In this document: piece after piece, positions 1 through 8,589 of the stretch
Layout of the letters: each line of letters opens with the position of its first letter
Position numbering within the stretch: the first letter of the stretch is position 1
NCBI RefSeq assembly: GCF_002846575.1
Contig: NZ_PJND01000007.1
Span: 1,364,001 to 1,428,000 of the forward strand
From: Flavobacterium lindanitolerans
GTDB lineage: Bacteria > Bacteroidota > Bacteroidia > Flavobacteriales > Flavobacteriaceae
DNA length: 64,000 nucleotides
Direction: 5' to 3'
Notes under the pieces: generated by a model
The model's database searches: none
Told to the model about the DNA's origin: nothing
Seen by the model: the letters and a program-made list of their open reading frames with translations, nothing else
Position numbers and translations under genes: made by a program

Positions 1-1611
1 TCTAATGCAGGATCTTCTGCAACTATTCGTACCAATAGATTGTATTCTGGAGGTTCGTTAGGTCTTAATGTACAGGGTCAGGGAATGAAAGCCTATGTTT
101 GGGATGGAGGTGGAGCGAGAACAACGCATGTCGAATTTCCCAACAACAAAGTAAATATATTAGACGGTGCTGCTCTTGATGATCATGCTACACACGTTAC
201 AGGGACGATTGTTGCTCAAGGGCTTACTGCAAATTTGAAAGGTATTGCTTTTGATGCTTCAGCCGATAGTTACGATTGGAATAATGATTATAATGAAATG
301 GCAACCCAGGCTGCGGTGGGAATGTTGGTTTCAAACCATTCTTATTGGATAGGACAAAATGCCAGATGGGTATTTGGAGCTTATGATAACAGAGCCAGAC
401 AATTTGATTTAATTGCTTTTAGTGCGCCTTATTATCTTGCCGTTACGGCTGCGGGTAATGATAGAAATGACGTTAATGATCCTTTAGTAGGGCCACAATT
501 AAATGAAAAATTTGGTTATGACCTGATACGAGGTATGCAAACAGGGAAAAATTTCTTGACTGTAGGAGCTGTGAATCAGGTAACCAATTATACTGGTCCA
601 GACAGCGTTGTAATGTCTGCTTTTAGTAGCTGGGGGCCTACTGATGATGGTAGAATAAAACCTGAAATAGTAGCTAAAGGTGTTGGGGTTAGATCGACGC
701 TTGTTGCTTCAGATACTGCTTCTGGGCTTAAAAGTGGTACTTCAATGGCTTCACCGGCAGTGGCAGGGGCGGCATTATTGATGCAACAGCATTACCATAA
801 TATTTATAACAATTTTATGAAGGCAGCAACCCTAAAGGGATTGCTATTGCATACGGCTGATGAAGCGGGTTTCTATGATGGTCCAGATTATGAATATGGT
901 TGGGGGTTATTGAATGCAGAAAGAGCGGCGAATGTTATCACAGGTAAAAATACAGGTGCTACTATAATAGATGAATTGACTTTAACTAATGGTGAAACAT
1001 ATACTAAATCGATAACAGTAAATGGTACCGAGCCATTACAGGTTTCCATTTCGTGGACCGACAGAGCAGGGAATGCTAACAGTGGTACTGTTGATTTGCC
1101 AACTTTAGCCCTTGTAAATGACCTGGATGTAAGAGTGGTAAAAACAGATAATACTACTTATTTTCCATGGACGCTTGATCCGGCTAACGTATCTGCTGAA
1201 CCATCAAGAACTCAGGATAACTTCAGAGATAACTATGAAAAAGTACAGGTTGACAATCCTGGTGGAACATACAATATCGTAGTAACTCACAAAGGTACAT
1301 TAACAGGAGGTTCGCAAAACTTTTCATTAATTGTTTCTGGCCCTCAAGTGTTGAGTACAAATGAAGTGGTTAAAATTGATGACGCAATATCAATTTATCC
1401 AAACCCTGTAGCTAACAGTTTGAATTTTGCTGTTACAAATTCAATTGTTTTGTCTGATGTTTCAATTTATGATGTGACAGGAAAACAGGTTATTTCAAGT
1501 AAAGATTTGTCATCAAACTCTATTGATGTTTCAAGACTTCAATCAGGAGTTTACTTTGCAAAATTTGTAAGTGAAGATAAAACAGTTACCAAAAAATTCA
1601 TCAAGCAATAA
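1..1611 (+). CDS. Secreted subtilisin-like (S8) serine protease with T9SS sorting domain, 5' end cut by window
   Basis: The reading frame is open from base 1, so the signal peptide and propeptide lie outside the window. The S8 triad is visible: Asp in AYVWDGG (codon at 103), His in DDHATHVTGT (codon at 184) and Ser in SGTSMASPAVAG (codon at 742); VTAAGND is the usual oxyanion-hole region. After the peptidase domain comes a beta-sandwich containing LVNDLDVRV and FSLIVSG, resembling the C-terminal domain of KP-43-type subtilases. The last 75 or so residues (IYPNPVANSLNF to KKFIKQ) form a type A T9SS sorting domain, so the enzyme is expected to be exported through the outer membrane and anchored or released outside the cell. 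Substrate unknown. A strong terminator follows. The family call is firm; the specific role is not known. Confidence 0.93.
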   Translation, partial: SNAGSSATIRTNRLYSGGSLGLNVQGQGMKAYVWDGGGARTTHVEFPNNKVNILDGAALDDHATHVTGTIVAQGLTANLKGIAFDASADSYDWNNDYNEMATQAAVGMLVSNHSYWIGQNARWVFGAYDNRARQFDLIAFSAPYYLAVTAAGNDRNDVNDPLVGPQLNEKFGYDLIRGMQTGKNFLTVGAVNQVTNYTGPDSVVMSAFSSWGPTDDGRIKPEIVAKGVGVRSTLVASDTASGLKSGTSMASPAVAGAALLMQQHYHNIYNNFMKAATLKGLLLHTADEAGFYDGPDYEYGWGLLNAERAANVITGKNTGATIIDELTLTNGETYTKSITVNGTEPLQVSISWTDRAGNANSGTVDLPTLALVNDLDVRVVKTDNTTYFPWTLDPANVSAEPSRTQDNFRDNYEKVQVDNPGGTYNIVVTHKGTLTGGSQNFSLIVSGPQVLSTNEVVKIDDAISIYPNPVANSLNFAVTNSIVLSDVSIYDVTGKQVISSKDLSSNSIDVSRLQSGVYFAKFVSEDKTVTKKFIKQ

Positions 1612-1630
1612 ATCCTTGAAGTATATACAA

Positions 1631-1657
1631 AACCCGCTTTTAAAGCGGGTTTTTTTT
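1631..1657 (+). terminator. Intrinsic terminator after the subtilase gene
   Basis: AACCCGCTTT is followed almost directly by its reverse complement AAAGCGGGTT and a run of T. It lies 20 bases after the stop codon and before the next promoter. Confidence 0.9.
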
Positions 1658-1682
1658 ATGTTTTTATTTTGCTTAAAAAAAG

Positions 1683-1690
1683 TATCTTTG
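1683..1690 (+). promoter_or_regulatory. Bacteroidota -7 box TATCTTTG
   Basis: The box matches TAnnTTTG and sits 16 bases before the porin start codon, implying a leader of only about 10 bases. No clear TTG -33 element at the usual spacing. Confidence 0.55.
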
Positions 1691-1706
1691 CTCAAATTGT
1701 ATCTGA

Positions 1707-3677
1707 ATGGCAAAGTTTTTTTATGTAGCGCTATTTTTATTACCACTTTTTGTCTTTGCGCAAACAAAAGACCCACAAACAAAAGGGAATATTGCTGCTG
1801 GCAAAGAAAAAAAGGTTCAATTAACAGAACCTGCCAAAAATGACACTATTGCTACAATTGATATGTACAAGATTATCACTCTGCAGCATGATACTACCTA
1901 TGTTGATACTTCCTTAACCATACAGAAAGAGTATAAATTCAATTATCTACGGAAGGATAATTTTGGGCTACTCCCTTTTGCCAACGAAGGACAGACTTTT
2001 AATACGCTTGATTATGGCTATAACAAAACGACAGCCTATCCGGGATTTGGATTCGCAGGAAAACATTTTAATTATCTTGAAGTAGACGATATAAAATACT
2101 ATAATGTTGCTACGCCAATGACAGACCTTTATTTTAAAACTGTTATGGAACAAGGCCAGATGATAGATGCTTTTATTACCCTGAATACGTCTGAAAGGTT
2201 AAACTTTTCAATTGGATACAGAGGTTTGCGTTCGCTTGGAAAATATGTGAATCAACTTTCAAGTAACGGGAATTTCAAGTTTATGACCAGTTATAATACC
2301 TCAAATGAAAGATATTTTTTAAAAGCACACTTTACAGGCCAGGATCTCACCAATGGAGAAAATGGAGGTATTGTAAATCTGGAAGACTTTGAAGGTGGTG
2401 ATAGTGAATTTGACAACAGGGCAAGGCTGGATGTGTATTTTTTAGATGCTACTTCAATCCTTAAAGGGAATCGTTATTTTGTAGACCATCATTTTAGAAT
2501 CAACGCCAATAAAAGTACCAACAACCTTTATGTAGACCACCAGTTCAATTACGAGAATAAGTTTTTTGAATATACACAACCAACAATCGTTACCTCAATC
2601 ACTACACCGGCACAAGGAACAATCAGAATGTCCAGATTTGGAAGTTCCTACAGATCAAGTAACATAAATGACAAAACCCGTTATAACAGGATGTATAATA
2701 AAGTTGGGGCGACTTATGAAAACAGTACATTAGGACAGTTCCAGTTTTTTATAGAAGATTTCAGATACAATTATTTCTATAACCGTATAATTATAGAAAG
2801 CCCAACATATACCATTGGAAATCTGTTATCCGATGAATTTAATGTGGTCGGCGGGCAATATACTTATCAAAAAAACAATTGGAATGGAAGGTTTTTATTT
2901 TCAAGCTCAATTTCCGATCAGAAAATGTCTACGCTTGATGCGAACCTGTCCTACAAATTTGATGAGAAAAACAATATACATTTCCAATACCAGAATCTGA
3001 GTAAGGTTCCGGATCATATATATAATCTTTTTCAAAGTAGCTATATAGATTATAATTGGGCTAATAATTTTGAAAATGAAAAGATAAATAGCCTGAACGT
3101 AAATGCAAATACGCAATGGGCAAATGCATCCTTGCAGGTGTCAAACTTGAAAAATCATTTGTACTTTTTTAATGAAAGTACCTCTCAGGACACATTAACA
3201 ATTAAACCGGCACAATACTCCAAAGCAATTAATTATTTGTCGCTGAAAGTGTCTAAAGAATTTAAGTTCAGAAAATGGGCGCTTGACAATACTGTCCTTT
3301 ACCAAAAAGTAGCCCAGGACGATGACATTATAAATGTTCCACAATTGGTTACAAGAAATACGCTTTATTATTCTACCCATGTTTTCAAGAAAGCAATGTT
3401 TTTACAGACAGGTGTAACATTCAGCTATTTCTCGAAATATTATGCAAATGATTACAATCCGGTTATAGGTGACTTCTATATCCAAACCAAAAGAGAAATA
3501 GGAGGTTTTCCAACGTTTGACTTTTTTGTAAATGCTAAGATTCGCAATACAAGAGTCTATCTGAAAGCAGAGCATTTCAATTCGGGTTTTATGGATAAAA
3601 ATTATTATTCGGCGCCTAATTATCCATACCGTGATTTTATCGTGCGTTTCGGATTGGTTTGGAATTTCTTCTCTTAA
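1707..3677 (+). CDS. Putative outer-membrane porin (Porin_10-like)
   Basis: A 656-residue protein starting with a classical signal peptide (cleavage after about LFVFAQ, residue 19). The rest alternates short polar and aromatic segments typical of outer-membrane beta-strands, and the chain ends RFGLVWNFFS with a terminal aromatic-rich strand. Length and style fit the 'putative porin' family common in Flavobacteriia. Its likely place is the outer membrane, with a probable channel role and unknown substrate. It is transcribed alone from its own -7 box. There is no SusD-like partner next to it and no N-terminal plug domain, which argues against a TonB-dependent receptor. Barrel type is well supported; pore function is inferred. 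Confidence 0.75.
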   Translation: MAKFFYVALFLLPLFVFAQTKDPQTKGNIAAGKEKKVQLTEPAKNDTIATIDMYKIITLQHDTTYVDTSLTIQKEYKFNYLRKDNFGLLPFANEGQTFNTLDYGYNKTTAYPGFGFAGKHFNYLEVDDIKYYNVATPMTDLYFKTVMEQGQMIDAFITLNTSERLNFSIGYRGLRSLGKYVNQLSSNGNFKFMTSYNTSNERYFLKAHFTGQDLTNGENGGIVNLEDFEGGDSEFDNRARLDVYFLDATSILKGNRYFVDHHFRINANKSTNNLYVDHQFNYENKFFEYTQPTIVTSITTPAQGTIRMSRFGSSYRSSNINDKTRYNRMYNKVGATYENSTLGQFQFFIEDFRYNYFYNRIIIESPTYTIGNLLSDEFNVVGGQYTYQKNNWNGRFLFSSSISDQKMSTLDANLSYKFDEKNNIHFQYQNLSKVPDHIYNLFQSSYIDYNWANNFENEKINSLNVNANTQWANASLQVSNLKNHLYFFNESTSQDTLTIKPAQYSKAINYLSLKVSKEFKFRKWALDNTVLYQKVAQDDDIINVPQLVTRNTLYYSTHVFKKAMFLQTGVTFSYFSKYYANDYNPVIGDFYIQTKREIGGFPTFDFFVNAKIRNTRVYLKAEHFNSGFMDKNYYSAPNYPYRDFIVRFGLVWNFFS

Positions 3678-3746
3678 GATTTTTATATCGCAACTCAGAA
3701 GACGTATAATTTATACTTCATAATTCGTAATTAATTTTGTAGTTCC

Positions 3747-3754
3747 TATCTTTG
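3747..3754 (+). promoter_or_regulatory. -7 box TATCTTTG upstream of cystathionine beta-synthase
   Basis: Exact TAnnTTTG match 26 bases before the start codon. No convincing -33 element. Confidence 0.5.
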
Positions 3755-3780
3755 TAGCTTAAAAAAATCACGAATTATAC

Positions 3781-5142
3781 ATGAAATACGCAAATAATAT
3801 ATTAGAAACTATAGGGAATACGCCCTTAGTAAAACTAAACAAAGTCACTAAAGAGGTCGATGCTTTGGTTTTGGCAAAAGTAGAAACCTTCAATCCCGGC
3901 AATTCGGTTAAGGATAGAATGGCGGTAAAGATGATTGAAGACGCCGAAGCTGACGGACGACTAAAACCAGGTGGGACTATTATTGAAGGTACCTCCGGTA
4001 ATACAGGGATGGGTTTGGCTTTAGGTGCTATTGTAAAAGGATATAAGCTGATTTGCGTAATTTCTGACAAGCAATCCAAAGAAAAAATGGATATTCTTCG
4101 TGCAGTTGGAGCACGGGTTGTGGTATGTCCGACAGATGTTGAACCAACCGACCCACGTTCTTATTATTCAGTTTCCAAAAGACTGGCTGAAGAAACGCCA
4201 AACTCATGGTATGTCAACCAATATGACAATCCGTCTAACTCTTTAGCTCACTATGAGCAAACCGGTCCGGAAATCTGGGAACAGACGGATGGAAAAATCA
4301 CGCATTTTGTTGTGGGTGTAGGGACAGGTGGAACTATTTCCGGAGTCGCAAAATTCCTGAAAGAAAAAAATCCTAATATTAAAATTTGGGGTGTTGATAC
4401 TTATGGTTCTGTATTTAAAAAATACCATGAAACCGGAATTTTTGATGAAAATGAAATTTACTCCTATATCACAGAAGGTATAGGTGAGGACATCCTTCCA
4501 AAGAATGTTGATTTCTCACTAATAGATGGTTTTACAAAAGTAACCGATAAAGATGCAGCAGTTTATACAAGAAAAATTGCCTTGGAAGAAGGGATTTTCG
4601 TTGGTAATTCAGCCGGTTCAGCTATAAAAGGTGTGTTGCAGTTAAAAGAGCATTTCAAGCCGGAGGATGTCGTTGTGGTTCTTTTCCATGATTCAGGAAG
4701 CCGTTATGTGGGTAAAATGTTTAATGACGACTGGATGCGTGAAAGAGGATTCCTTGATGAAGAAATTACAAAAGCGGAAGACGTAATCAAAGATCATATA
4801 GATAAACCATTGGTGGTAGTTCGTACAGAAGAATTAGTTTCTCATGCCATTGAAAGAATGCGCAAATATAAAATTTCACAAATTCCTGTAATCGATATCA
4901 ATGGTTTTGTAGGATCGGTTGATGAAACGGATTTATTCCAAAGCTATGTTTCAGATAAAAATGTAGCCGATAAACCAATTAAGGAAGTTATGGGCAAGCC
5001 TTATCCGATTGTGAAATCGGGAACTTCAATAGAAGAAGTTTCTAAATTGTTCAGCAAAGACAATCAGGCTGTGCTGGTTGATTTGGGTAACGGGAAACAT
5101 CATATTATTACCAAATACGATATTATTGGTTCTATAAAATAA
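3781..5142 (+). CDS. Cystathionine beta-synthase (PLP enzyme with C-terminal CBS pair)
   Basis: 453 residues. The N-terminal two thirds is a fold-type II PLP enzyme: ETIGNTPLVKLN, then the PLP lysine K44 in NSVKDRMA, the substrate loop EGTSGNTGMGLA and the phosphate-binding GVGTGGTISG. Residues 335-453 form two CBS motifs (around HAIERMRKYKISQIPV and VSKLFSKDNQAVLVD), the Bateman module that binds adenosyl ligands in related enzymes. Plain cysteine synthases (CysK/CysM) lack this module, so cystathionine beta-synthase is the better name: serine (or O-acetylserine) plus homocysteine to cystathionine in transsulfuration. Cytoplasmic, monocistronic, ended by a bidirectional terminator. Cysteine synthase activity as well cannot be excluded. 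Confidence 0.88.
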   Translation: MKYANNILETIGNTPLVKLNKVTKEVDALVLAKVETFNPGNSVKDRMAVKMIEDAEADGRLKPGGTIIEGTSGNTGMGLALGAIVKGYKLICVISDKQSKEKMDILRAVGARVVVCPTDVEPTDPRSYYSVSKRLAEETPNSWYVNQYDNPSNSLAHYEQTGPEIWEQTDGKITHFVVGVGTGGTISGVAKFLKEKNPNIKIWGVDTYGSVFKKYHETGIFDENEIYSYITEGIGEDILPKNVDFSLIDGFTKVTDKDAAVYTRKIALEEGIFVGNSAGSAIKGVLQLKEHFKPEDVVVVLFHDSGSRYVGKMFNDDWMRERGFLDEEITKAEDVIKDHIDKPLVVVRTEELVSHAIERMRKYKISQIPVIDINGFVGSVDETDLFQSYVSDKNVADKPIKEVMGKPYPIVKSGTSIEEVSKLFSKDNQAVLVDLGNGKHHIITKYDIIGSIK

Positions 5143-5158
5143 TAGTTCAGACAATAAA

Positions 5159-5187
5159 AAAAGCCTAACATATTTGTTAGGCTTTTT
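5159..5187. terminator. Bidirectional terminator between convergent genes
   Basis: AAAGCCTAACA and TGTTAGGCTTT flank the loop TATT, with A-rich sequence on the left and T-rich on the right. It can serve both the plus-strand cystathionine beta-synthase and the minus-strand gene ending at 5205. Confidence 0.88.
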
Positions 5188-5204
5188 TTATTGAAAAAAA
5201 TGGA

Positions 5205-6875
5205 TTAATCACCAATTAAGATTCCTGAAACATTCCAGGAACTAAAACCGCCGCCTTCATTAGGACCTTGAGGAATTTTTATCTGAATAGTATGTTTTCC
5301 TGCTTTTAGGTCGCCTAATTCGATTAGCATAGGGTTGGTTACTGTTCCGGGACACCAGTTGGAACGGCTATAGTCGGACGAAGATAATCCGTTGTTGAAA
5401 TTGCCTGAAGCCGGATTAAAAAGACGATAAGAACCGCAATCCATTCGCCAGGGAATAAACCCGAATGCTTCTTTTCCATCCAAAAGAATTGTGTTTTTCT
5501 TTGGAACAAACTCATCTCCATTTTCCCATCCCCCATGTCCGGTTGTAATATAACGGAGTTTGGCATTTTTTACATCTTTTTCCAAAACGAAATCTACAAC
5601 CAGTCCTTTTTCATTATTGAACATTGTTGCATATTCCTGGCCGGCCATCTCCATGATGTTGGTCGTGTTGAAAAGCGGCAATACAAAGCTGTCTTTAGGA
5701 GATTGTTTCTCTTCTCCATGAATTGTAATGTTAAGGCTTATCTTATGCCCGCCTTTATCATAATTTCCAATAAAAGTTCCTATATAAACTTCCTGATTGC
5801 TCAAGGCAGAATACAGTTCTGAAATATCCTGACGATAAGGTACACTTTCGTGCCAGGTCTTGTCTTTTAGCTGTATGTGTCCATACTGTTTGATGCCAAA
5901 AGGAGTAAAGAATCGCATTAATTCTAATAGTGGCGAAAACTCGCCTGTTTTTATTACGCCCTGATATTGTTTTCCATTTCCGTTCTCATAGACAGGAAGT
6001 GTCTTGGCTCCATTTTTCAGTCCTTCCATAAAAGAAAATTTTTCTTTGGAAGGGATGGCGAAAACGGTTCCAGTCCTGTCATACGCATCTCCGTTGGATT
6101 GTTCTTTCAGGTCAACAAATACCTGGCTGCCCGATTTGATTTCAGGAAACTTTATTTTTTTCAGAATAATCGTCCCGTTCGCAAATCGGAGAATACTGTC
6201 GTTTGATTTTGATGCATCGGAAAAATTAATGACTTCGTTTTCAAAAACCGGAATGGTAATAAATCGGCTTTTCCACAGTAGGTCGCGATAGGTTAAAGCG
6301 TCAATAGCTGAAAAGTTACTTTTTAATGTAAGTAAGCTGGTTGGTATCGATTTGATTTTTTCAATTTTTGTTGCAGTAATAATGTAATTGTTATTACGGT
6401 TCATTTCGAGTACCAAACCTAATTTCTGTCCTAAAATGCTTGGCGCACCTTTAATATTAAGATCATTCGTAAACCACAGCTCAATAGTATTTGAGTTGAT
6501 AATCGTCTTTGCCTTTTTACATTTATATCCTAAAATAGTGCGGGTTTCATTTCCAATTTCAAAGGTTTGTTTTGCCAGAGACAAGCTGTCAACAGTAAAA
6601 ATTTTTCTTGAGGCAGAAAGACGTGCAAGTTGAATGACATTAGAATTTTTGGAAATAAAAGTCTCTTCAAAAGGATATTCGGCTTTGCCGGTAATATTGT
6701 TTTCAGAAGTAATGATAGATTCATTGGCATCCGAAAATACCAAAACAGGATCCTGGCCTTCGATTGTTTTTCCGTTTGAAGTTCTGGAATAGGTTATTTT
6801 ATAGGCCTTGTTGTTTTTTTGAGCCGTAGAAGCAATCGTAAAAAAAGCAAAAATGATTAAGAAGTAGTGTTTCAT
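5205..6875 (-). CDS. Secreted GLPGLI-domain / peptide-N-glycosidase F-like fusion protein
   Basis: 556 residues starting with a signal peptide (cleavage after ASTAQ, about residue 19). Residues 21-185 resemble GLPGLI proteins: an N-terminal KITYSRTS strand, ILGYKCKKA and the region ILGQKLGLVLEM where the family motif normally sits. Residues 195-390 and 400-556 resemble the two jelly-roll domains of Elizabethkingia peptide-N4-(N-acetyl-beta-glucosaminyl)asparagine amidase (PNGase F). By eye, GDAYDRTGTVF (D266) matches the catalytic Asp60 segment, WENGDEFVP (E455) the Glu206 segment, and SRSNWCPGTV a conserved tryptophan-cysteine segment. The Glu118 position appears to be Phe368. Probable periplasmic or surface glycoprotein-binding or deglycosylating protein; activity uncertain because one acidic residue seems missing. 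No T9SS domain is seen. Family assignment is good, enzymatic function tentative. Confidence 0.75.
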   Translation of the reverse strand: MKHYFLIIFAFFTIASTAQKNNKAYKITYSRTSNGKTIEGQDPVLVFSDANESIITSENNITGKAEYPFEETFISKNSNVIQLARLSASRKIFTVDSLSLAKQTFEIGNETRTILGYKCKKAKTIINSNTIELWFTNDLNIKGAPSILGQKLGLVLEMNRNNNYIITATKIEKIKSIPTSLLTLKSNFSAIDALTYRDLLWKSRFITIPVFENEVINFSDASKSNDSILRFANGTIILKKIKFPEIKSGSQVFVDLKEQSNGDAYDRTGTVFAIPSKEKFSFMEGLKNGAKTLPVYENGNGKQYQGVIKTGEFSPLLELMRFFTPFGIKQYGHIQLKDKTWHESVPYRQDISELYSALSNQEVYIGTFIGNYDKGGHKISLNITIHGEEKQSPKDSFVLPLFNTTNIMEMAGQEYATMFNNEKGLVVDFVLEKDVKNAKLRYITTGHGGWENGDEFVPKKNTILLDGKEAFGFIPWRMDCGSYRLFNPASGNFNNGLSSSDYSRSNWCPGTVTNPMLIELGDLKAGKHTIQIKIPQGPNEGGGFSSWNVSGILIGD

Positions 6876-6898
6876 GGTTCATATAATAGTTAGTATCG

Positions 6899-6906
6899 CA
6901 AAGATA
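6899..6906 (-). promoter_or_regulatory. -7 box TATCTTTG for the GLPGLI/PNGase F-like gene
   Basis: Read on the minus strand, an exact TAnnTTTG lies 23 bases before the ATG at 6875. No clear TTG -33 element. Confidence 0.5.
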
Positions 6907-6989
6907 GATTTGTTTGTTAAATAATATTTGCTACATTAGTTAATCTTTTGAGTAATACACGCCTAATAATAATTTTAAGATCCATACAG

Positions 6990-8258
6990 ATGAAAGAAGA
7001 TTTTCTGCATTTTCTCTGGCAGTTCAAAAAGTTTGATCTTGCCCAATTATACACTACTCAGGGTGAAAAACTCACTATTATCAGTTCAGGGCTCTATCTT
7101 CAGAAAGCCGGGCCAGATTTTTTTAATGCCCAGATTGTTATAGGTGCCCAAAAATGGGCCGGAAATGTTGAAATACATCGCAAGTCATCAGACTGGTATT
7201 TGCATAACCATGAAACTGATCCTAATTATGATAATGTAATTCTTCATGTTGTTTGGGAACATGATATGGAGGTTTTCAGAAAAGACAATACGGAGCTAGC
7301 CGTTTTGGAACTGAGTAAATTTGTTTCTGGAAAAATGCTGGAGAATTACCAGACATTAATGATGGACAAGACCTGGATCTATTGTGAAAAACAAATTACT
7401 CTGGTTGATGGTTTTGTGCTGGACAATTGGAAAGAACGGCTGTTTTTTGAAAGGCTTGAAAAAAAATCACGATTGATATGGAATACATTTTCAGAGACCT
7501 TAAATGATTGGGAAGCTTTGTTGTTTTGCCTTTTGGCGAAAAATTTCGGATTAAACAGTAATGGAGAAACCTTTTTAAAGATGGCGCTTTCTATTCCTTT
7601 CCAAAAAATCAGAAAGGAAAGTTTTGAGGTTAAAAATTTGGAAGCCTTATTTTATGGGAGAGTCGGATTACTTTATAATGAAAATGAAGATGTTTATTTT
7701 CAGGATTTGAAAGGACGATGGGATTATTTAAGAAATAAGCATATTTTGAAAAGAATATATGTAGACCCCGTGCAGTTTTTTAGACTTCGCCCAAGTAATT
7801 TTCCAACGATCAGACTTTCACAATTGGCCAATCTGTATCATTCAAAACCAAATTTATTTTCGAAAATAATAGAAAGCAAGTCGCTTGCAGAGTTTTATAA
7901 AATATTTGATGTGTCTGCTTCGGACTATTGGAGTGACCATTATCAGTTTGACAAACAAAGCCGCAGAAAAGAAAAAAAGCTTACGAATGCTTTTATTGAT
8001 TTATTATTGATTAATACTGTTGTGCCGCTAAAATTTGCTTACGCTGCTTATGTAGGTGATGATATTTCTGAGGAGATTGTACAATTGCTTTCTGAAATTC
8101 CGGCAGAGAAAAACATAATTATCGATAAGTTCCGCGATTTTGGGATTGTTGCGAACAATGCCTATGAAACGCAGGCCTTATTACAGCTCAAAAATGAATA
8201 TTGTAACAAGAAACGCTGCTTGGAATGTGGAATCGGGCTCGAACTCATGAAAAACTGA
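6990..8258 (+). CDS. DUF2851 family protein
   Basis: 422 residues from ATG 6990 (MKEDFLHFLWQFKKFDL). An upstream in-frame TTG at 6948 would add 14 residues unlike the family, so it is not used. Recognised as DUF2851 from the N-terminal block with LQKAGPDFFNAQIVIG, WAGNVEIHRKSSDW and NVILHVVWEHD, where nuclease-like acidic and lysine residues occur. The C-terminus has four cysteines in YCNKKRCLECGIG plus an earlier one, possibly a metal site. Cytoplasmic; function not established. The next gene follows closely but has its own -7 box. Confidence 0.75.
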   Translation: MKEDFLHFLWQFKKFDLAQLYTTQGEKLTIISSGLYLQKAGPDFFNAQIVIGAQKWAGNVEIHRKSSDWYLHNHETDPNYDNVILHVVWEHDMEVFRKDNTELAVLELSKFVSGKMLENYQTLMMDKTWIYCEKQITLVDGFVLDNWKERLFFERLEKKSRLIWNTFSETLNDWEALLFCLLAKNFGLNSNGETFLKMALSIPFQKIRKESFEVKNLEALFYGRVGLLYNENEDVYFQDLKGRWDYLRNKHILKRIYVDPVQFFRLRPSNFPTIRLSQLANLYHSKPNLFSKIIESKSLAEFYKIFDVSASDYWSDHYQFDKQSRRKEKKLTNAFIDLLLINTVVPLKFAYAAYVGDDISEEIVQLLSEIPAEKNIIIDKFRDFGIVANNAYETQALLQLKNEYCNKKRCLECGIGLELMKN

Positions 8259-8289
8259 AAATAGTAGTATTAAAAAAATGGAAAATGCT

Positions 8290-8297
8290 TACTTTTG
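8290..8297 (+). promoter_or_regulatory. -7 box TACTTTTG deciding the start of the PspC gene
   Basis: Exact TAnnTTTG match 14 bases before ATG 8312. It lies downstream of the alternative starts at 8225 and 8285, which argues for 8312 as the true start. Confidence 0.5.
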
Positions 8298-8311
8298 AAC
8301 TTTCCAATCAT

Positions 8312-8539
8312 ATGTCGTTTATAACAAACATCAGGCACTTTTTTGAAAAGCACGGCTTTGAAGTATCGTCCCGTTTGGCAGACAGGCTCGGGATGAGGGC
8401 TTCCAGTGTCCGATTGTTTTTTATCTATATTTCCTTTTTTACTGTAGGTCTCTGGTTTGGGGTTTATCTCACACTTGCCTTTCTGGTCAGGTTAAAAGAC
8501 CTTGTCTATACAAAACGGAGTTCCGTTTTTGATTTGTAA
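8312..8539 (+). CDS. Small PspC-domain membrane protein
   Basis: 75 residues from ATG 8312 (MSFITNIRHFFEKHGFEV). The middle, SSRLADRLGMRASSVRLFF, followed by two hydrophobic stretches (FIYISFFTVGLWFG and VYLTLAFLV), fits the PspC fold: a short amphipathic part and one long or two short membrane segments. PspC proteins are linked to envelope stress responses, but the isolated small flavobacterial forms have no established role. An upstream ATG at 8225 overlaps the DUF2851 gene and would add 29 residues with no PspC similarity. Inner membrane is likely. Confidence 0.65.
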   Translation: MSFITNIRHFFEKHGFEVSSRLADRLGMRASSVRLFFIYISFFTVGLWFGVYLTLAFLVRLKDLVYTKRSSVFDL

Positions 8540-8589
8540 ATTCTTTATTTACACCATTTCTTTTTTCTACGCCAACCAATTTCTTATAT

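Noticed and set aside
6948..6989. Upstream TTG start extending the DUF2851 protein
   Set aside because: The extra 14 residues lack family similarity; ATG 6990 gives the usual N-terminus.
8225..8311. Longer start of the PspC protein
   Set aside because: It overlaps the DUF2851 coding end, and a -7 box at 8290-8297 lies downstream of it.
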